DNA of 64,000 nt, taken from NCBI GenBank assembly GCA_914767715.1, contig OU612068.1, positions 24,428,001-24,492,000 on the forward strand, given 5' to 3'. Position 1 is the first letter of the stretch; every line of letters starts with the position of its first letter. Positions 49,170 to 63,598 of the stretch are shown here, piece by piece. A program made the position numbers and the translations under genes. Under the pieces are notes generated by a model. It was not told the origin of the DNA. It saw nothing but the letters and a program-made list of their open reading frames with translations, and searched no databases. The DNA comes from Membranipora membranacea. Taxonomy: Eukaryota; Bryozoa; Gymnolaemata; Cheilostomatida; Membraniporidae.

Positions 49170-50291
49170 ATGGCTCGCGGACATCAAAAAGAACAATCGA
49201 AGGCAAAGAATGCTAAGAAGCAGGATGCTATGGCCAAACAGAAAGGCCACTCTGCTGCTACACAGAAAAAGGCTGCTGCTGCCGCACTAGTATATGTTTG
49301 CACTGTGTGTCGGGTCAGTACAATTATAATATGATGTATTGCTGTGAATATATTACAAGTACTAAGTCATATAAACTCTGACAGAAAATAGGAGAAACAA
49401 ATCTCAAAACCAGAGGAAAAGTACAGATCATTGTGTTGATTTTGCTCCTGTCAGTACTTGTTGTTAAAATACATAAGCAATCAAAAGCTTCTGACGAATG
49501 CATAAAAATGTTTTGGTATGAGTTCATAACACATGTTGAAAATAATGCGATGCTCTTCCTTTGTTTGGATAAAGATGTATTTACTGGATAAGCCTAAAAA
49601 TATCTAAATATAGTTTTAGCCATCCAATTGTTAGCCTGTAGATTTCCCTGCGCTGATTTGGCTTAGAGTGTAAGCGCGAGAGTGAAACAGTAAAGAGTTG
49701 GCAGCCTCCCAGGATGCGCAACAGCGAAGACATGCCCAATTATATCAAAATACCGAAATGAACAATATGCACTGAGGGCTAGAAGTGATGAAATGAGGAT
49801 GTTGTTCTAGAGAAGGCCTCGTAACAGCGCTTGACTCATGGATCCTAGTTGAAGACCCATGTGTTTTGCAGTGGTATGCGAACTACTTTATGTTGTATCA
49901 TACTCTCTCTATACAGGATAGGCCTCAATATATCTAACTATAGTTATTGCTATCCCATTGCTAACCTGTGGATTTCGTTTATTTATGTTGCGTAAATATC
50001 TTCCAAATTAATTAATAAGCCAACAAATTGGATTGACCGCAGCTATAATTTTATTCATTTTGGATTGGGCCCACTAAGTATGTACAGATATGGCAGTCCT
50101 TAACCGATAAACATAGGGATGTGCAGGGCCTGCTACCTATGAACCTATAAACTTGGCAGTATCTTTGACATGTTACTGTTGTACTTGTTATACAGTCACA
50201 GATGCCAGATCCGAAGACATATAAACAGCATTTTGAGAATAAACATCCCAAGTCACCTTTACCAGATGAGCTTAAAGATGTTCAGTCATAG
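49170..50291 (+). CDS. ZNF706: ZNF706 homologue, small single C2H2 zinc-finger protein
   Basis: Two exons, 49170-49313 and 50196-50291, encode 79 residues; the vertebrate protein has 76. The N-terminal half is Lys/Gln/Ala-rich (MARGHQKEQSKAKNAKKQ), as in the 4F5-like/ZNF706 family. The single C2H2 finger is Cys44-x2-Cys47-x12-His60-x4-His65, with the diagnostic QMPDPKTYKQHFENKHPK. The C terminus PLPDELKDVQS matches the family. The donor is GTCAGT, the acceptor TATACAG, and the junction falls right after CTVCR, as expected. An AG acceptor-like TTTCAG five bases before the ATG suggests a 5' noncoding exon upstream. The vertebrate protein is a nuclear repressor linked to stem-cell exit; that function is assumed only by homology. 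Confidence 0.96.
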
Positions 50292-51388
50292 AACTCAGGA
50301 ACTACAAGCTATAAACTACACTGGACTAAATCACAATCATATGGAAAGCCAAGCGCTTGGATGTGCTATATATATATCTCAAACAATATCTATCAAAATT
50401 ATGTATAGCTCAATCATGAGAAAATATTATTTTCAATCTTTAGATGATCTGTTCTCTCTTATTGTATATCACTTTCAGCTATCAGCATCTGTTGCAGAAT
50501 GAATGCATGCTATCAGCCCCCCCTCCACTTGCCCATCCCATATAATTTTATGAATTTTTGGATCCCCATCAAATCAGTTTGGCTCTCAATTTTCTCAATG
50601 GCTTGTTGGACTTGGGAGGGACCACTGTCCGGTCAACAATCAAGTGAGTCACCCCGCTCATGACTCAGGTGTAGTGTTATTAGAGTATGCCGTGGTTCCC
50701 TCCAGTGTTTTAATCGTTTGTGTCTCAGTACTAGATTTTGGTTATGTCTACATCTTCTAAGTTTTATAACTCCGTATATTGTCTCTAAGTGCACGTCAAA
50801 ACTTTTCATTCTTATCTCATTATTTATGATGAGCAAAAATACAACTTTCAAAATTCAACCTCCTTGTGTTTTCTTTTTCATTTATTGCTGTGACTCTGAT
50901 TATAAGATTGAGGATATATTATTATTTTATGGATACCATCGGTAACAATATTCTTATTTTGGTTTCTTTGGTCAGATCTGGATATAGAGATTTTGATAAC
51001 TTGTAGACACAATTGCAGCAAGGAGATTCAAAGTAGTAAAATTTGATACCAAGCTCAACTGTAAACATTCTAAATAAAAAATAGATAACAAACTATATGA
51101 AAATAATAATTATGATACTGTAAAGAATTTAAAGTATAAAAGAAGTTTTAACTGACTTGAACCTGTGCCTAACAGACAATTGCAAAAAAACTTGTTAACC
51201 ATTAACTTCATTTAAGTAAAAGGCGCAAACTGCATCATGGCAAGGCGTCTTAGAGATCAACCTCTGGAAGTAGGATAGCACTAGAGATTCAGCTCTCCAC
51301 TAACAACAGGAAGAGAGAGTTGTTGGTATGTCATAATATTATTAAATACTATCAGCGGGTTGTATAATGCGAATAAATTCATTATCAT
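50292..51388. other. Convergent 3' region between ZNF706 and P5CS genes
   Basis: The two genes point toward each other here, so the interval should hold both 3' untranslated regions. An AATAAA on the plus strand lies near 51073. The minor open frames have no motif. Confidence 0.5.
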
Positions 51389-54300
51389 TTACAATGCCTC
51401 CCTGACAGGCACATGTTCATGAATATACTTCTTTTCACCTGCTGAGAATTCCTGCACTGTATCACCATTACCTCTCAGTATCCACTTGGTGGTAAGGAGA
51501 CCCTCCACACCTACTGGACCACGGGCGTGTATCCTAGTAGTACTGATTCCAACCTCGGCACCTGAGAACAGAAAATAACATATACATTTTCATTTCTTGA
51601 CACACCTAGTTCTTACTTTGATCACCCTTTTTCAGGAGGCCCCTTAAGCTCAGGTGGCTTGTGTGGGGTAGTGACCCTATACCCTTGTCCGCTGTGCATG
51701 CATTACATTAAATCACAGCTAAGATCTGTCCTTTTATTCGCAAATTTAACATCCTGATATCCCTTTCAGAACTACAGCCATCTATTGAGGCTTTGACAAC
51801 GGAACCTGTGAACCCCTTTATTGATGAGGAAATGATTATAGGCAATGCCGGTAAAAAAGATCATATCACATGTGTCCCAACGTGGTTTGTCAATAAACAG
51901 ATCAGGTTGTGACAGAAATACAACTGTAATCACGTAACCAACAAGTATGGCTAGCAATGTTGATAGTTAAATCCGTGGAATTTTTTTTGAAAATTGGAAA
52001 CTGTTTTGAAACTAACTTCTTTTATTGACTTTAGGTAGGTGGAATCATGGTCGGTATCTGAAAACTCCATCAACCAGAAGAGGAAAATGCTTCTCATCAG
52101 ATATGCAAACTTCACATGCAGTACATGAACTTGATGTTTCATAGATAGATCTTATAAAATCTGGGACCACCACGACACAAACCCCATATTACATGAAAAA
52201 TGGCTCAGTCATGAAACAAACTGAGCTAGGGCGCCTCTTTGATTTTAAACCGGCCTGGACAATGTTGGCATAACTTGGAGGCGGAATAAAACCCAAACCG
52301 CCTTCTTCAAACGATTACCGAACAACAGGAGAACTGAGTTGTCCAATAGATGGTGTATTGATGAATAGTTTATAATTGTAACATATAATATTCCCAAGCC
52401 CAGTGTAGTGTGATAAAAAGGCAACGGGTAGTGACAAACAAACAGCTTGGTGTCACCAATAATACAGATAAATCTGGATAATCTGTGAGATGGGTTCTTG
52501 ATAGTCGAAGTATTCAAGCTGTGCCAATGTTGCTGGTAGTGGCATTCAATTATCTTACCTAAACCAAATCTAAATCCATCAGAGAATCTTGTACTGGCAT
52601 TTCTCATTACTACAGCGCTGTCTGTTCTTTGTAGGAAATACTCCGCTCTATCATCTATAAAACATAATTCCATCAACTTATAATTTATTTGTTTATGCAT
52701 ATTACAGTCCGTAAGTTTTTTCCGGAGTCACCAAACCATATTGTGTATAATAGCGAAGTGTTGTGGTTGAAAAACTTCCGACAAAAAGAGACTCAGATTT
52801 TTTTCATAACACACATCTTTAAACCTGTTTAAACTGACCAGTCTAAACAACATGTTTTATTTGTGAAAATATGTGCTGAGTTGTCTTCCCTTTTTCTATG
52901 AGGAGACAAAATCTAATTTAGATTACCTACTCAATATCAAATTTGCATGTCAATTTTGTGGTTGGAAGGCTTTTAAAATTGATGGTAAGTAACCTCAAAT
53001 TAATGTTATCCATTTAAAAATTGGTAAAATACACCTACCATTATTTGTGATGATTGAGTCTGTGTGACTGCTGCCATTGGAGTGAATGTGATTGATGGCA
53101 TCTTCGACATTATCTACTACTTCTATTGCACATATCAGGTCACTGTATTCTGTCTTCATTGACTTAGCCAGTGGTGGTCCGAACTTCAACATGCTGTTCA
53201 ATCTTGGACCCGCAAAAATGCGAACCTACAAAATAACTCATAATCCTCAAACACACAACCAGAATAGTATACGCTATGCGTTTGACACTTGGATTGCTAA
53301 GGTGTAGTAAAGAGATATTATGAAGGTAGCCTGTATGATAGCAATAGTAATAGAGTTCCAATCCTTGATTGCACTTGACAAAGGTATATAAGCCATCAAA
53401 AACGAATCTTAAGCGCCGCCGGCTTTGAGTTTTGGACTTTCTTCATCGTAATTTAATTGATTTCCATTTCCGCATCTCGTATGGCAATTTGCCTTGCGCC
53501 TCGACTAGCTGCAACATTGTCAAAGCTATCGCGCATGTAGGCCTCGTCATCACTTTATTCTAATATATATTTTTTTTGTTTCCCAAATATTTACTTGTTC
53601 GATGAAATAAGTAAGAATGAATCTGTAGTGGCTTTGGTATAAAAGACAGTAAAATATCTCACTCACATTTTCACTTCTGAACATATCCAGAACCTCATCG
53701 AAGAAGGTGGTCTTCAACAGGTCTTTGTGTATCAGTAAAGTCTCCATTGCATTACATGCTGCTGGGTAGTCACACTTAGAATCTCTGACTGCGAAGCAAG
53801 AGAGTACATTATGGTCAAAGTATACAAAAATGTATGTGCAATTGGGGAATAATATAGTGCAGAGCCACCCGTGGGTGGGGAAAGTGGTTCATAATGTAAT
53901 GCATCTACCATCTACCAGACAAAGTTTGAGCGCTTTAACTAAAAGAATTGTGTTGAGAAATGGTGATGTATGATGTAATTAATATACTTGAAAAGTTTCC
54001 ATAAATCTGAAAATGATGAAAGCTTTGGGACACTGCGAGCGGGTTAGAATCTAATCGTTTATACTTGTGGTCCAAATAACACGGTACACACACAGTAATT
54101 ATGTTCTTTCTTATGTTAAATTTCTTGCTCAACCTCATTATAGACCCGTCCATGAGTATTGTACAATAGATTGATCTCTGTTACTCACTAATGCTTAGTG
54201 CGCCCTTTTGATTACATTCTGCATCCACATATACATGGCAGACTCCCTCACTGTGTCCGAGTACAGGTATACCAGCACTCTCCTGCTGTATCTTAGTGAC

Positions 54301-57300
54301 TAGCTCCTTACTACCTCGAGGTATGACCAGGTCTATATGATCCTTCAGCTGAAGTAAGTCGTGTATGTCCTCTCGTCGGCCAACCTGTTAGTAAGAAGAA
54401 GGAATAAAACAAGTTAAGACTGGTTTGGCCTTTATATTTGGTGAACAAGCATTACAAAACTATATTATCAGCCCAGCTAAAAAATAATATATGCAAAGGG
54501 CTCACAACTCCAAAGCAGAGATATTTATAATCAATGTATTGACATGTTTTCAGTTTCACTTTCATCTTGTGTGCTGTTTTTCCAAATGAAACAACAATAA
54601 AATTTGGACAGATAAAAGCCACATTTTTATGAAATACAACTAATGATATGTTTTCTCGCTCTGCTCGTTTACCAGAGGCCTCTCTGATTTATCAAACATT
54701 TACATTTTACGATTTTCTTACCAGAGCAATTGTGTCTTTTGGGCAGTAAGGCTCAAGAGCCTCCTGTACAAGTTCATGTAGGAGAGCATTACTGAACTGA
54801 GCCTCTTTCCCGCCTTTAAGTAGGAGACCATTACCGCTGCTTATGGCTAAGGCAGCGATCTGAGGCAGACAGTCAGGACGACTCTCAAATATTATCATCA
54901 GTACTCCTATTGGTGCTGTGATTTGTAGCAGATCCATATCCTGAAAAAAAATCAATTATGCCAGGTTCAAAAGTAGCCTATCAATATGAGGTAGTCGCGT
55001 TGTTGAGAGCACAACTCCAACAGATAAAAGATCTTCAAATGCATCCCACACTCCCTGATGCAGGGAGGGTGGGACACCATGTCCATTATTTGATACATAA
55101 TATTGATCTCATCTGGTGTTTTATGGGTTCTGTTGGGAACTTTGATCACTACCAAGCCTTATATTCAGTTATGACATTGAGAACTCACCTCAGAGATGAT
55201 CGTATGACGTTTGACTTGTCCAAGAACATCCTTTGATGCAGCAGCAATTTGTCTGAGACCACCGGCCAGTGAGGAGAGCTTAGATGGTGTGAGTACAAGT
55301 CTGGCTAGCATAGGTCCTTCCATTCCTACACAAAAAGATAAATTACAGTGGATATGTTGTTAATGGTATATCGAACTGATTTTCATCCAAATAATAGATG
55401 GGATAAGAAAATAGAGGTATTTTCACACGAATGGTAGCTAAGGTAGATGAACTTGGTATTGTCTCATTTCCTTTATTGATTTCTTATGCCATTTCTGAGG
55501 TATGTATCTGTGTAGTGGTTATGAAGCTAGTATAGCACCACCAATCCAGCCTGTACCACATATTATGTCGAGTAAAGGTTTTTTCTATAGAACACCACAA
55601 AATCATTGATTTTATGATGTTATCTCAAAACAACCAGGTTACTCTCATTGCATGTCACAAAGGAGTTAGTTAGTTGTCTCTAACTCCTTGATGTCACACA
55701 CATCAATACATATATTCTCCAAATCAAAAGTCACAATACAAGTCTATCGTAATACAGTCACGATCATTGGGAAATGCATGTCTTATGATCCTCATTGGAA
55801 GCATAATACTTATACAAATTTAATTAATTCGTCAATTACCCTGCTCTTTAGCGATATCAATGTCTCTCTTATTGGCTGCTAGAATATCTTCCTGTCTATC
55901 CAGGAGTAGATTGGCGAGAGAGTTGATGATGTCTGCTCTGTCGTTGGGTTCTAAAGCTTGTAACTTCTGACTTCCATCCCGAGCTAATACAAATATTTTA
56001 TAGAAGAAGTGAAAACGCGGTGTTGTGCATAGGGCGGCAATGGTGGAATGGACTGTGCTTGTTGAAGGCAAGTACATGACTCAGATTAGTGAAAAACAAA
56101 TTAGCACTATCAGCCCATTTTTTGGGGATGATATGACACAATCGTAAGCGCGCTTTCTATTCACTGCCAGACGCTAGGTGCAACAGGAATCACGTGTTCC
56201 AAGTCCCACTGGGGTGCTTTCATGATGGATTTTTCCAGCCCCCAGCTTCTTTGGTGTATCTATATCCTGTGTACACCTGCCTCACAGAAAGAAATGTGAC
56301 AGCATGGAAAGACAGCACAGATGATCGATACCTGACATAGCAAATAGATGACCCACCTTTAGCAGCCTGTAACTCTGGTGGGTTAGCTGGCTGCTGGACA
56401 TTAGTGAAGAAAGTACCGACTTTCCTGCCATCCATTATAGCTTTGATTGTGTGCTGAGCTGATCCATTACAGATCACTACATTTATACCATGTTCTAAAG
56501 CCCAGCTAGCTGCCTTCACCTAATAACATGAGTTAGCAAAGACTTTTATAAAACAAAGCATTTTATTAGCAAATAATCCATAAAAACTGCAAGAAGCCAA
56601 AATTGTGATTGAATGCAAATTTTATGCACAGTAGATGTGCTTTCAAATCCTGTGGACAGATAGGTGCCCAGATTACTCAGGCTCGTTTGCAGATAACATA
56701 TGAAGTGTTCCTAAAGCTGCATGGAAGTCAATCTGTAGGAAACCTTACACTATTCTTGCATATTCATAGAGTTTTTTCTTACACCATGTCACTTAGGGGC
56801 ACAAGAAAATGTCTAACACTAACCTTAGAATCCATACCGCCAAGGCCAACTCGTGACTTTGTTCCGAAAATGACACTGGACTGGTCGCTGTTAGGACAGT
56901 AAGTGCTGAGGAATCTGGCACCATCAGTACCCGGTGGACTGGTATATATACCATCTACATCTGACAGCAGTAACATAAGGTCGGCATCAACCTCTACAGC
57001 CAGACGAGCAGCCAGGCTGTCATTGTCTTTTATACTGATCACCTGATAGAGAAAGAAATTGATTCTATTGACACATGGAAAAGGCATCCCATTCTAAGTA
57101 AATCATTTATGATCATAATCCAGGTAAAATACCTGTGACCAAGCTCCCTTTGGCAGTATGTGTTGTAGTAGGACTGCTTGCAGTGGGTTTGGGATTATCA
57201 AGCAGAACGAGACTTTTCAGATATCAAAAAGAGTTTTGGCTAGAAAGGAGGTCTATAGGCTTGCTACTGCAATACATTATGCATATACAAAATTATATCG

Positions 57301-60300
57301 CATGTTTGGTACATGGAAAGCAAATTAGCTGTAATTTTATTTTTGACATTTTAAATATAGCTTTGTTTCGCTAAATGGATGACCTATGATTATTATCATT
57401 ATCAATTTATGATTATTACAATACTAGATCTAGAATGTCCACACATTCAAGGAGCCCCATAGACCAGGTTGACAAAGAGAGCTAGCATCAGCGAACCTTA
57501 TTCCCATTGGATAGCCCCTCATCATGCATGTTATCCAGCATGCCTGCCTATTTCTAATAGCGCATATACACCGTCTTGTCACAGCTGCAGTCAATTGGAT
57601 GCAAAAAAATAGGGTATAATGAAAGACTGATTCCTATTATCACTCTTCGTTAAATGCTTAATAGATTTTACAAATAGCCGGCTTTTCCCAGGTTGCAGTG
57701 CCCATTAGAAGGCAAAAGTTTCAATTTCAGCAATAATAGCGGTATTTTTGGAATCATTAGATTCACTAAGATACCGGGTACTTGCCTCTTGACGTGGATA
57801 CGCCTACAGGAAACCGTAAAAGCCATTGAGAAAAAAAGAAGATCTGCCCACACTTGATCAATTAGAGGAAATGATGGTTGCGACCTGAGCCATATATCGT
57901 GTTGTGTAAACCATAAAGTACACACAAAATGGCCTAGGGCCTGAGGATCTGGAGCCTGATCACAGATCTGGTTTCAACATAGGCTTGGAAGGTTTTTGAG
58001 AAAACAATTCATTTGTGATAACATCCCTCCACAAAGACCGCCGCAACAAGCGCTAACAGAGAGTGATTGTGGCCAAGAGGGGAGAACTATTTCTCTAGCT
58101 TGTTGTCAAGTCATCGGTTGCTATTACCGTAAATTATGGTAGACTGACAATAGCAGAAAATTTGGTTACCAAGATATTCAGTCATACCACGCCTACTGGC
58201 TGAAGATCATCTCAAGAGGTAGAAAATAATACAGCATGATGCAATGTATCAAATAGTATTTCATCAGCCTCATCTAATCCCTCAATTAAATCACTGAGAT
58301 TCCATGATAAAATTGACACCACAGTTGAATCAATTTCTGCTTGCTTGGTTATAAACAGTGTCGGGACAAGAAAGTACAGGTCACTCTCTATATATTCACA
58401 GAGTAAGTATATCCTTACTCTGTGATATATTCCTGATGTATAGGGGCATGTATATATACCAGAAGTGAATTTGTCTTCATTACATACAAAATGTGCAAGG
58501 TACAAGCCCTGGTTAATGAGCATGATGAAATGCAAAATTTTACTACTACAATCTTGTCTTGCATCATGTATTTGATCTAGCCTCATTTTGTAGTTTACTA
58601 GTTCCTAATCCTAATCCTAATTCCTAATCCTATGAATACAACAATTTGTAGCAGGGGCCTATGGCCTATGGGGTGTATATAAGGCACTAACTAGGGCAAA
58701 GTTGGCAAACACTAGAGGATTTTCCAATGTAAAATACTGTTGAACTGAAAAAAGTTGGCAACTGGTGATGACCTGACAGGGGGTGCATAAGAAATGCAGT
58801 GAATAAATTAATGATTTTTTCCAGTAAATTTCAATCATGATTTTCAATCCTGATTTACTTTTCCACCACAAGTAAGGAAGCTGATCTCTCGGCACAGTTT
58901 ACTATGGAAAGTTTTTCAAAATAAAAAATCATGGACAGTAAGGAATGTCTTCTTCATAAAACTTTCCATCGACGTGAAGTTTACTTGGCCCGGTCATTCT
59001 CTAAGGACCGATATTTTGGCTCAGGTAGTCAAATTAATATTTCGATTGAGGTTATCCAAGATCAAGCCAAGGAGATATCCCAGCACAAAATGTTCTCAAG
59101 ACCAACAATAAATAAAAGGGACCTTTGATGCCCCTTGTATTTTAGTGTTAAACTTGGCTTAAACAGGGCAGGGCTGCATCTATGTTGATAACTACTTCTG
59201 CAAGCAGAATTAAAATGCTTTCAGATAAGGGGATGTTATGTACCTATATTGACCTCACTTACCCCAGCTAGATCGAGATCTCTCTCTGGTGGAGGAGCCA
59301 CAGCATCGTTGGTGTTGACGATTGGTATAATGTTTAGTCTGAGTAACTCGTTGAGAGTACTTGTCAGGTTTTTACGACTGTGCTCGTGGTAAAGATCAGG
59401 TTTGGTAACAAGAACCTGGGCTGTGCGCACACCGTACTGAGCAAACATAGACTCATACAAAGACATAAGACCGCTCTGCCCGACAGCTGCACAAGCCCTT
59501 GGCTCTATGGCACTGTCTGTCTGCAATGAAAGAAACAGTCCAAGTAACCAAATAGTTTCAAGCAGTGCAAATCTAGATCATGCTTGATCCAATTTGCCGG
59601 CAGTCCGATCATTCCCATTCTACTGGTGACCCGCAGCTCAAAACCTAAATGCAGGCAAATTGGATTATGCTTAATCTAGTGCAGATCCATAAAGGCCTAC
59701 TAGAAAAGGTGCAATGATTATGGAATGGACCTTTGTAAACTGATATGAGCATGAACCAGGACTTAGTATAAAAGTACTACGCCTCCAATGGTAAACCTTA
59801 GGGTAAACCAGAGAGAAAACCAGAACAAACCAGAGGGTTCATCGAGGGTTTATCTCTACATCCGTGTAAGAAGCTTGTTGTACACCAGGGCGATAACAAA
59901 ACAATAAACGGTTAATTAATAAAGATTTTCCCTTCAGACCTGACATTTCTGGTTGGGATCAAAGTGTTATATATTTCTCTGAGGGCCAATGGCTCGTGTG
60001 TACAACGTGGAAAGTCTGTTGACAGTCGTTTACAGTGCATATAACAGTTGTGGTATACCAGGTGTCATATCAATATTCTAATTTTCAGACACAGAAGTCA
60101 CAGAGGTGATCCTAATTGCAAAAAAAGTGCAACTCTAAAATATCACCAACTCATAATGTGAAAAAGATGATGTCATTAAGACTTTTGTCACATAGTTGAC
60201 CTGCCAAGGTTTCTGCCGGAGATCGTTTTGCATAGCATTTCCTTAAAATTCAAAACTGATGTGTGCTTTCATTTACATGTGGAAGTGTTTTTATTGTCCT

Positions 60301-61089
60301 AAGGTGAATGAACCTAATCTTTAATGAGAAAGAATAAAGATTAAGTGAATACGAATAAACTTGTTGGGTGAGGAGGTGAGGTGGCATTTGATAGATGAGA
60401 GATTCTTACATTGGAGTTTCTGTTGGTGATCTGTCTCATGCTCCTTGACATGAACAGCTCTTGATGTAGCTTCTGTTTTCCGAAGGCGATTGCACCGCTG
60501 GTGATAACTAGAGGTTGTGTACCCGAAAGATGCAGCTCAGCTGTCTGAAAGAGATTCAGATAACAACAATCAAAATACATCGTTGCGGAAGAGCGTTTGT
60601 AATGTTGCGTTCAGACCTAGATTCTCACCATCTCTTTGCATACCAAACTCAAGTTAAAGTACAGATAATGTGCACAAAACCCAAAAACCTGGTAATGGCC
60701 TCGGCATGGTTACCTGTGGCAAGATAAGAAGCCATTAACAATTTTGATAAAATAAGAAGATATCGTGTAAAAAATTGCTGTATGGAATATGAAGATCAAG
60801 CAGAGGCAGTGAGAGAGAGGTAAATTTCCCCTTATATCCATTGCCCATTGTGAGACTCATCCTACACAATCATAGCTACCTGTTCAACAATTGAGGCAAG
60901 TCGTCCCAAAGCAATTCCACACTCGTCTTCCCTTGTTATCACTGCACTGCCAAGTTTGATGATGACTCGCTTGGCATCTTTCAGCTCTGTCCGGTAGGCA
61001 AACGGAATTTTTTGGTGCAAATATTGGTTTGGTGATGTACTAAACTTTCTGTGGGCCAACCTTACGGCGGTTGTCATACGCAACAACAT
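51389..61089 (-). CDS. ALDH18A1: Delta-1-pyrroline-5-carboxylate synthase (bifunctional glutamate 5-kinase / gamma-glutamyl phosphate reductase)
   Basis: Thirteen exons from 5' to 3': 60880-61089, 60410-60544, 59263-59520, 56824-57042, 56357-56519, 55840-55983, 55189-55325, 54722-54940, 54189-54384, 53667-53788, 53039-53225, 52559-52654 and 51389-51561. All junctions are GT-AG and the 752-residue frame is unbroken. The start has Arg-rich [19 protein letters not shown], a mitochondrial presequence. The kinase half shows [54 protein letters not shown] and [14 protein letters not shown]. The reductase half shows [53 protein letters not shown] with the expected catalytic Cys572, [34 protein letters not shown] and [16 protein letters not shown]. 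It converts glutamate to glutamate-semialdehyde using ATP and NADPH, the first step to proline and ornithine. It is about 43 residues shorter than the human enzyme, mostly in the presequence. The first exon has an acceptor just before the ATG, so a noncoding exon lies upstream. Confidence 0.97.
58602..58632. repeat. Short CCTAAT-type hexamer run
   Basis: Four to five imperfect cctaat/tcctaat units lie in an intron of the P5CS gene. It differs from the telomere unit CCCTAA and is too short to call an interstitial telomere. Confidence 0.5.
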
Positions 61090-62932
61090 TTTCTGTCTGA
61101 AAAAACAAAATTGGTGGTATTGATATAAAGCAGAAGAAAAATTGAAAAAGATCGAAACAGGCACGTAATTTGCCAATGTAACTTTGGGATTGTAGCAGTT
61201 TGTGTTCACCTAGAAGAAAAAAATTCAACTAAGATGAGATTAAGCCATTGCCGAAGACGCAATAAATAAGATGAGCATGGTCTATGCCTACAAAGAACAC
61301 GGGATATTAAAAACAAAAAAATTAGTTTTGTTATTTCTCAGCTACATATTGAATTTCATAAGAAGACAGTATGCAATAGACACTGCATCCACTCTATTCT
61401 CACTAGAGAATAGAAGCGATGTATGCGTAACAGGGTCAAACAGACCCAACCACACACTGGACTAAAACCAAAGAAGAAGCACAGTTTAAGTGACTTTTTG
61501 ACTTTGCAACACTGGATCCAGCAAGGATTAAATTGTACAGGAAAAATACTCGTATAGGCATACACTACAATGTCATATCAGTTGAGGTAAAGTAAGGCCT
61601 TTTATCTAGTGTCCAGCTATAAATGATGTAATTCATACATTGGTGAAGAAGGAGATCATCGGTTAATTATATACCCAACATGTAGTTTGAAAGTACCATC
61701 ATAGCAATGAAGAGGGAGTTCATTGATCATATCGATAATATGGCATCTTGTGAATTTGATACAATAGGTTCATCAGCTTAATTCTGTGGTGCACAAGCAT
61801 ATACCATAGTGATGTTATCACAGATCTACTGCCATACCAGGGTCTATGGCAATGGTTGAGGATGTAATTGCAGTCCTGATTACCAAAATACACTAAAATA
61901 TTCTTTTTAAGTAAGTCACAGCTACCACAGCCAATGGGTTAAACCATTAGCCATATCAGACACCCTGCTCTGATACCTGTGCAATCATGAAGTTCAACAT
62001 GTACATCACCAAATCTCCCACCATAGTTGTGTAGTAGGACTATAGGTTAGGTAGTGTCAAAAACAAGGCATGGCACCATTCTCCCTGATGGCACTGAACT
62101 TACCAATTACCAACATCTGGTATCATATGCTAGGGCAAGACTGCAAGTCATTACCAAGTGATAGGCAGAACAAGGCTGCAGACAATGCATGTATCTTACC
62201 AAGTTCAATCAACACCAAAGCTATCCAAAACTCCTGTCTGTTCTCCACTCCTTCTACACTCAGCAACCAAGCTTTTTCTGAATGAAAAAGACAGAAATGT
62301 CAAAGTGAAACTACACATATAAACAAATAACCTGGTATTCGTATATTGCTCCCGTGAAACAATACAGGCGACTCTCAGGCCAACTGTACTCAAATCAATG
62401 AGGTGATTTGGTGTATAACCCAGCTTTAAAATTTAACATAGGCTACAATAGTTGTCTGCTATCAACTAATTCTTAGTAAAACTGTCAAAAAAAGTAGATG
62501 TGTGAGATGAATACATAGCAGAAGACTTATTAGGTCTATAATTAGGCCAATCAGGTAGTTTTGTGACAGCCAATCACAGCCCATGTCAACATTGAAGAGT
62601 AAAGCCTTATGTTCAGAAGTCAGTAACATAGAGGGACTGCGATTTCGCAGTAGCACCCTCAATTACATATATGAACCTCAGAAACCAGGCCAATATTATT
62701 ACATACAGTATGGGAAAAGAAAATGTTGAGATTACTGGCTGCAGACTTCTGCATGTGGATAGATAAAACTGAGTAGCTCAATACTTGATCAACCTAATAG
62801 TTTATTCATCTGCATTTTCATGCTGTTCAATGTCAATTGGAATTGACACTCTATGCAATTCATCATCAGTAGTATATAGATATATATTTACAACAGGTAA
62901 GTGAGTAGTGGCAGAAGAATAATGTTTAATCA

Positions 62933-62966
<34 letters not shown>

Positions 62967-63483
62967 AACATCAACTCTATGAGACCAAACATTCAAGCTC
63001 ATAGTTAGACCTGAATGCATTAAAATACTGTAGTTCGATTGCTGTTGTATCTTGTATATGTAAGCCTACAAGAGGGGTGTGAGGTAGGACAGGACTGTTT
63101 CAGTAAGCATCCAGGGACCAAACACTGATTACATGAACCACACATACAACATTGTTGTTGCAATTCCAGTTGTCCTGCGTATGCATACTGAAGTGTAGGC
63201 TCATCTTTTCCGACACCACAGTATATATCGAATCTATCATAGCGAAATCAACAGGCAGTCACCTCAAATTTGAGGGAGTTTATCGTGCGTATAAGCTGCG
63301 GACACTCCTCGTGTTGCTATCACAGGGGGTATCGGGAAGTTACCATCCCAAGTATCTGTGTGAATCCATAATGCTACCAATACAGACTAGATGCACGACA
63401 ACGCATACAGTCATGTAATGGCATTTCTGCATCCAATTAGCTCTAGATTGCACAGGAGCTCTTGGTTATATCATATCATACAG
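61090..63483. other. Upstream region of the P5CS gene, no coding exon seen
   Basis: The P5CS promoter and 5' noncoding exon should lie here. One candidate minus-strand noncoding exon is about 62202-62276, bounded by a TCATTCAG acceptor-like site and a GTAAGAT donor-like site, but this is weak. A TA microsatellite sits at about 62938-62963. The frames at 62070, 62462 and 63152 show no domain. Confidence 0.45.
62938..62963. repeat. AT dinucleotide microsatellite
   Basis: A pure alternating AT run of about 25 bases, probably polymorphic. Confidence 0.8.
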
Positions 63484-63598
63484 GTAGCCACCATAGGCAT
63501 CTGGAGTTACAAGCATGTCCAGTATCAACCACCCCCTTAGGGAAAGGGGGTGGTTGATACTGGACATGCTTGTAACTCCAGATGCCTATGGTAGCCAC
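63484..63598. repeat. Near-perfect 115-bp palindrome
   Basis: Arms of about 54 bases start gtagccaccataggcatctg and end cagatgcctatggtagccac. They mirror each other with only about three mismatches, around a loop of a few bases (tta ggga). There is no coding capacity. It resembles the 90-bp foldback at 15441-15530 in architecture but not in sequence. I do not see a clean target duplication. Confidence 0.85.

Noticed and set aside
57135-57374. 79-codon frame with a hydrophobic signal-like N terminus
   Set aside because: It lies on the opposite strand in a P5CS intron, shows no homology or splice context, and AT-rich introns give such frames by chance.
58602-58632. CCTAAT run considered as interstitial telomere
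   Set aside because: It is too short and imperfect, and the unit is not CCCTAA.
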